From contig LMVO01000001.1 in NCBI GenBank assembly GCA_002287215.1, positions 1-64,000 of the forward strand: DNA of 64,000 nt. The letters run 5' to 3'. Origin of the DNA: Methanocorpusculum parvum (lineage in GTDB: Archaea; Halobacteriota; Methanomicrobia; Methanomicrobiales; Methanocorpusculaceae). The position numbers and the translations under genes were made by a program. Below, piece by piece: positions 62,544 through 64,000 of the stretch (positions are counted from its first letter, which is position 1; every line of letters begins with the position of its first letter). A model generated the notes under the pieces. The model saw only the letters and a program-made list of their open reading frames with translations. It did not search any database and was not told the DNA's origin.

Positions 62544-63272
62544 ATGTCAGGGTCCGTCTATCTGCATAAGATCATGCTGAAGGATTTTCTGGACACATCG
62601 TATCTTGCTGATCTGCCGGTGGTCCAAAATCTTTTGCGTATGGGCGAGCTGTCGTTCGAGTCGCCGGTGACGTTTTTTGTCGGAGAAAACGGTTCGGGCA
62701 AGTCAACGCTTCTGGAAGCTATCGCCATTTCAGCTGGATTCAATGCGGAGGGCGGGTCGAAAAACTTTTCCTTTGTGACACGACCGACCGAGTCAGATCT
62801 TCATTCCTACATGACATTATCCCGCCGAGGCCGGGAGAAGGACGGATTTTTTTATCGGGCAGAGAGTTTTTACAATGTGGCATCACAGGTGGATGATCTG
62901 GATCTGGATCTTTTAGGGTACGGCGGGAAGTCCCTGCACGATCAGTCGCATGGAGAAAGTCTGCTGGCGCTTGTTCAAAACCGTTTTCGAGGGAACGGCC
63001 TGTATATTCTGGATGAGCCGGAAGCGGCCCTTTCCCCTCTGCGGCAGATGACTTTGCTGCTTGAAATCAAACGGCTGGTCGAAGAGGAGGGTTCCCAGTT
63101 TCTGATTGCGACGCATTCTCCGATTTTGATAACGTATCCGGGTGCTGATATTTTTGAGATCACGCCGGAGGCTATTTTGAAAACGACGTATGAGAAGACC
63201 GCGTCGTATCAGATCACGAAACGCTTTCTGGATGATCCGAGCCGTATGCTCGATGCTCTGTTCGAGGATTGA
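62544..63272 (+). CDS. AAA-family ATPase, SMC/ABC-like
   Basis: Protein of 242 residues from ATG 62544 (the frame is open upstream without a better start). Walker A GENGSGKSTLLEAIA (about 51-65), a signature-like SHGES (about 145), Walker B LYILDEPEAALSP and H-motif ATHSPIL. This is the compact AAA_21-type ATPase also known beside transporters; function unknown, possibly nucleic-acid related. It follows the transporter operon after 62 bases and could be on its transcript. Confidence 0.85.
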   Translation: MSGSVYLHKIMLKDFLDTSYLADLPVVQNLLRMGELSFESPVTFFVGENGSGKSTLLEAIAISAGFNAEGGSKNFSFVTRPTESDLHSYMTLSRRGREKDGFFYRAESFYNVASQVDDLDLDLLGYGGKSLHDQSHGESLLALVQNRFRGNGLYILDEPEAALSPLRQMTLLLEIKRLVEEEGSQFLIATHSPILITYPGADIFEITPEAILKTTYEKTASYQITKRFLDDPSRMLDALFED

Positions 63273-63294
63273 AAAAAAGAAAAAAAGAAAAAGG

Positions 63295-63549
63295 TCAGTG
63301 TTCTTCTCTGACCATTTTAATACACTTTTTCGGGCATTCGTTGGAACAAATGCCGCAGCCTTTGCAGTAAACGAGATCGATCTCGAGCGTATCAGGGTCG
63401 ATGACCGCGTCCGGGCAGAACATCGCACAGATCCCGCAGTGGTTGCAGGTTTCCCGGTCCACGACCGGGCGGAACGTTCTCCATGTTCCGGTGAGTCCGG
63501 CGGCAGCTTCGTGCGGGACGCTGATCGTCATTTTCGGCATTCTGCTCAT
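63295..63549 (-). CDS. porD: Pyruvate:ferredoxin oxidoreductase delta subunit (2x[4Fe-4S] ferredoxin)
   Basis: Ferredoxin-like subunit of 84 residues with two cluster motifs, CNHCGICAMFCPDAV and CKGCGICSNECPKKC. N-terminal SVPHEAAAGLTGTWRTFRPV is the PorD style. It conveys electrons from pyruvate oxidation/synthesis in acetyl-CoA carbon fixation. Its ATG overlaps the porC stop (ATGA) after the strong ribosome binding site GAGGAGGT at 63555-63562. Confidence 0.93.
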   Translation of the reverse strand: MSRMPKMTISVPHEAAAGLTGTWRTFRPVVDRETCNHCGICAMFCPDAVIDPDTLEIDLVYCKGCGICSNECPKKCIKMVREEH

Positions 63550-64000
63550 ACGATGACCTCCTCATAAGCGGCTCTCGCAGCTGACGTGTTTCTTGGATCG
63601 GCGAACGTTTCGGTGATTGCTTTTACGCCTGACTCCCGGCTGAAGAGACCGAGTTTTGCGAGAGCGCCGATCACCGGCGTGTTCAGGATCGGACTGCCGG
63701 CAACCACGAGGTTTTCGCGCAGAGCGATCCCGGTAAGATCGGCTTTGTACACATTGAACTCTTTCGGGAACGAGACCTCTTCGTGCGTGTTGATAAAAAT
63801 CGAGCCTCCTTCTTTCAGGCCGTCCAGGACATTTACGGTGTCCATGACGGTCGGATCGAGGATGACGATCATATCGGGTTTGTTGATCTGTGAATAAATT
63901 CTCACCGGCGCATCGTCGATCCTGACGAATGAAACGATAGGAGCCCCGCGGCGTTCTGCGCCGTAGAACGGGCAGGCGGTCGCGAATTTTCCATCTTTTA
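63546..64000 (-). CDS. porC: Pyruvate:ferredoxin oxidoreductase gamma subunit, partial
   Basis: C-terminal 150 or so residues of the gamma subunit; the gene continues past the window end, so its start is not seen. ATACPFYGAERRGAPIVSFV is the family signature for the substrate-gamma domain, followed by MIVILDPTVMDTVNVLDGLK and the NTPVIGALAKLG region. The first ATG-like start inside (GTG 63905) is internal. Order porC-porD implies porA and porB follow or precede elsewhere; only D is in the window. It acts with porD in pyruvate synthesis. Confidence 0.93.
   Translation of the reverse strand, partial: KDGKFATACPFYGAERRGAPIVSFVRIDDAPVRIYSQINKPDMIVILDPTVMDTVNVLDGLKEGGSIFINTHEEVSFPKEFNVYKADLTGIALRENLVVAGSPILNTPVIGALAKLGLFSRESGVKAITETFADPRNTSAARAAYEEVIV

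Overview
The window reads as the chromosome of a methanogenic archaeon of the Methanomicrobiales, most like Methanocorpusculum. Evidence is the archaeal family D DNA polymerase large subunit, type II (archaeal) glyceraldehyde-3-phosphate dehydrogenase, archaeal AspRS, core-type archaeal MetE, the DUF432/MscS pair, secreted proteins with a PGF-CTERM-like anchor, oligo-T gene ends and pyruvate:ferredoxin oxidoreductase subunits. The genus is a guess from gene content; no database was searched.

Layout. 0-3 kb: duplicated small membrane-protein and lipoprotein genes. 3.1-5.8 kb (minus): VOC protein, WG-repeat/histidine-phosphatase fusion and gap. 6-9.6 kb: a methyltransferase, then a decayed FecCD-type metal-chelate/corrinoid ABC transporter (in-frame TGA in the binding protein, about 80 residues missing from the ATPase). 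10-22.2 kb: three tandem surface-protein paralogues, led by a 2,644-residue protein built from three kinds of repeated module. 22.4-28 kb: putP, a lone J-domain, lipoprotein, corA, methyltransferase and EamA transporter. 28.2-36.9 kb: thiC, nfeD-stomatin, DUF432-mscS-HEAT-polC.

36.9-52.3 kb is accessory DNA. It holds a family of palindromic MITE-like repeats with TAGGAGTTACGCGGTGTT ends, a 45-residue acidic small protein with a perfect Shine-Dalgarno, a MATE transporter, a TetR relic, a modA-trmO-modB-modC operon, cupin and SOUL genes with copied promoters, a NERD protein, tRNA-Leu(CAA), an SF3 helicase/primase with large palindromes at its 3' end (candidate origin of an integrated element), a ribbon-helix-helix/zinc protein and an HsdR-N-like nuclease. 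Fused relics of an EcfT and a surface protein close the region.

52.4-64 kb returns to core genes: metE, a PNPOx-like protein, a DUF2178/HTH pair with a palindromic operator, aspS, a methyltransferase, a five-gene peptide/nickel ABC transporter, an AAA ATPase, and porD and porC running off the end.

The most interesting system is 5.9-22.2 kb. The methyltransferase, the ABC transporter and the giant surface protein carry the same AGTTAACTTT-type site upstream. The giant protein combines DUF4430-like and sulfite-oxidase-fold-like modules, which suggests a cell-surface ligand-capture system whose partner transporter has decayed in this strain. This is inference from sequence patterns only.
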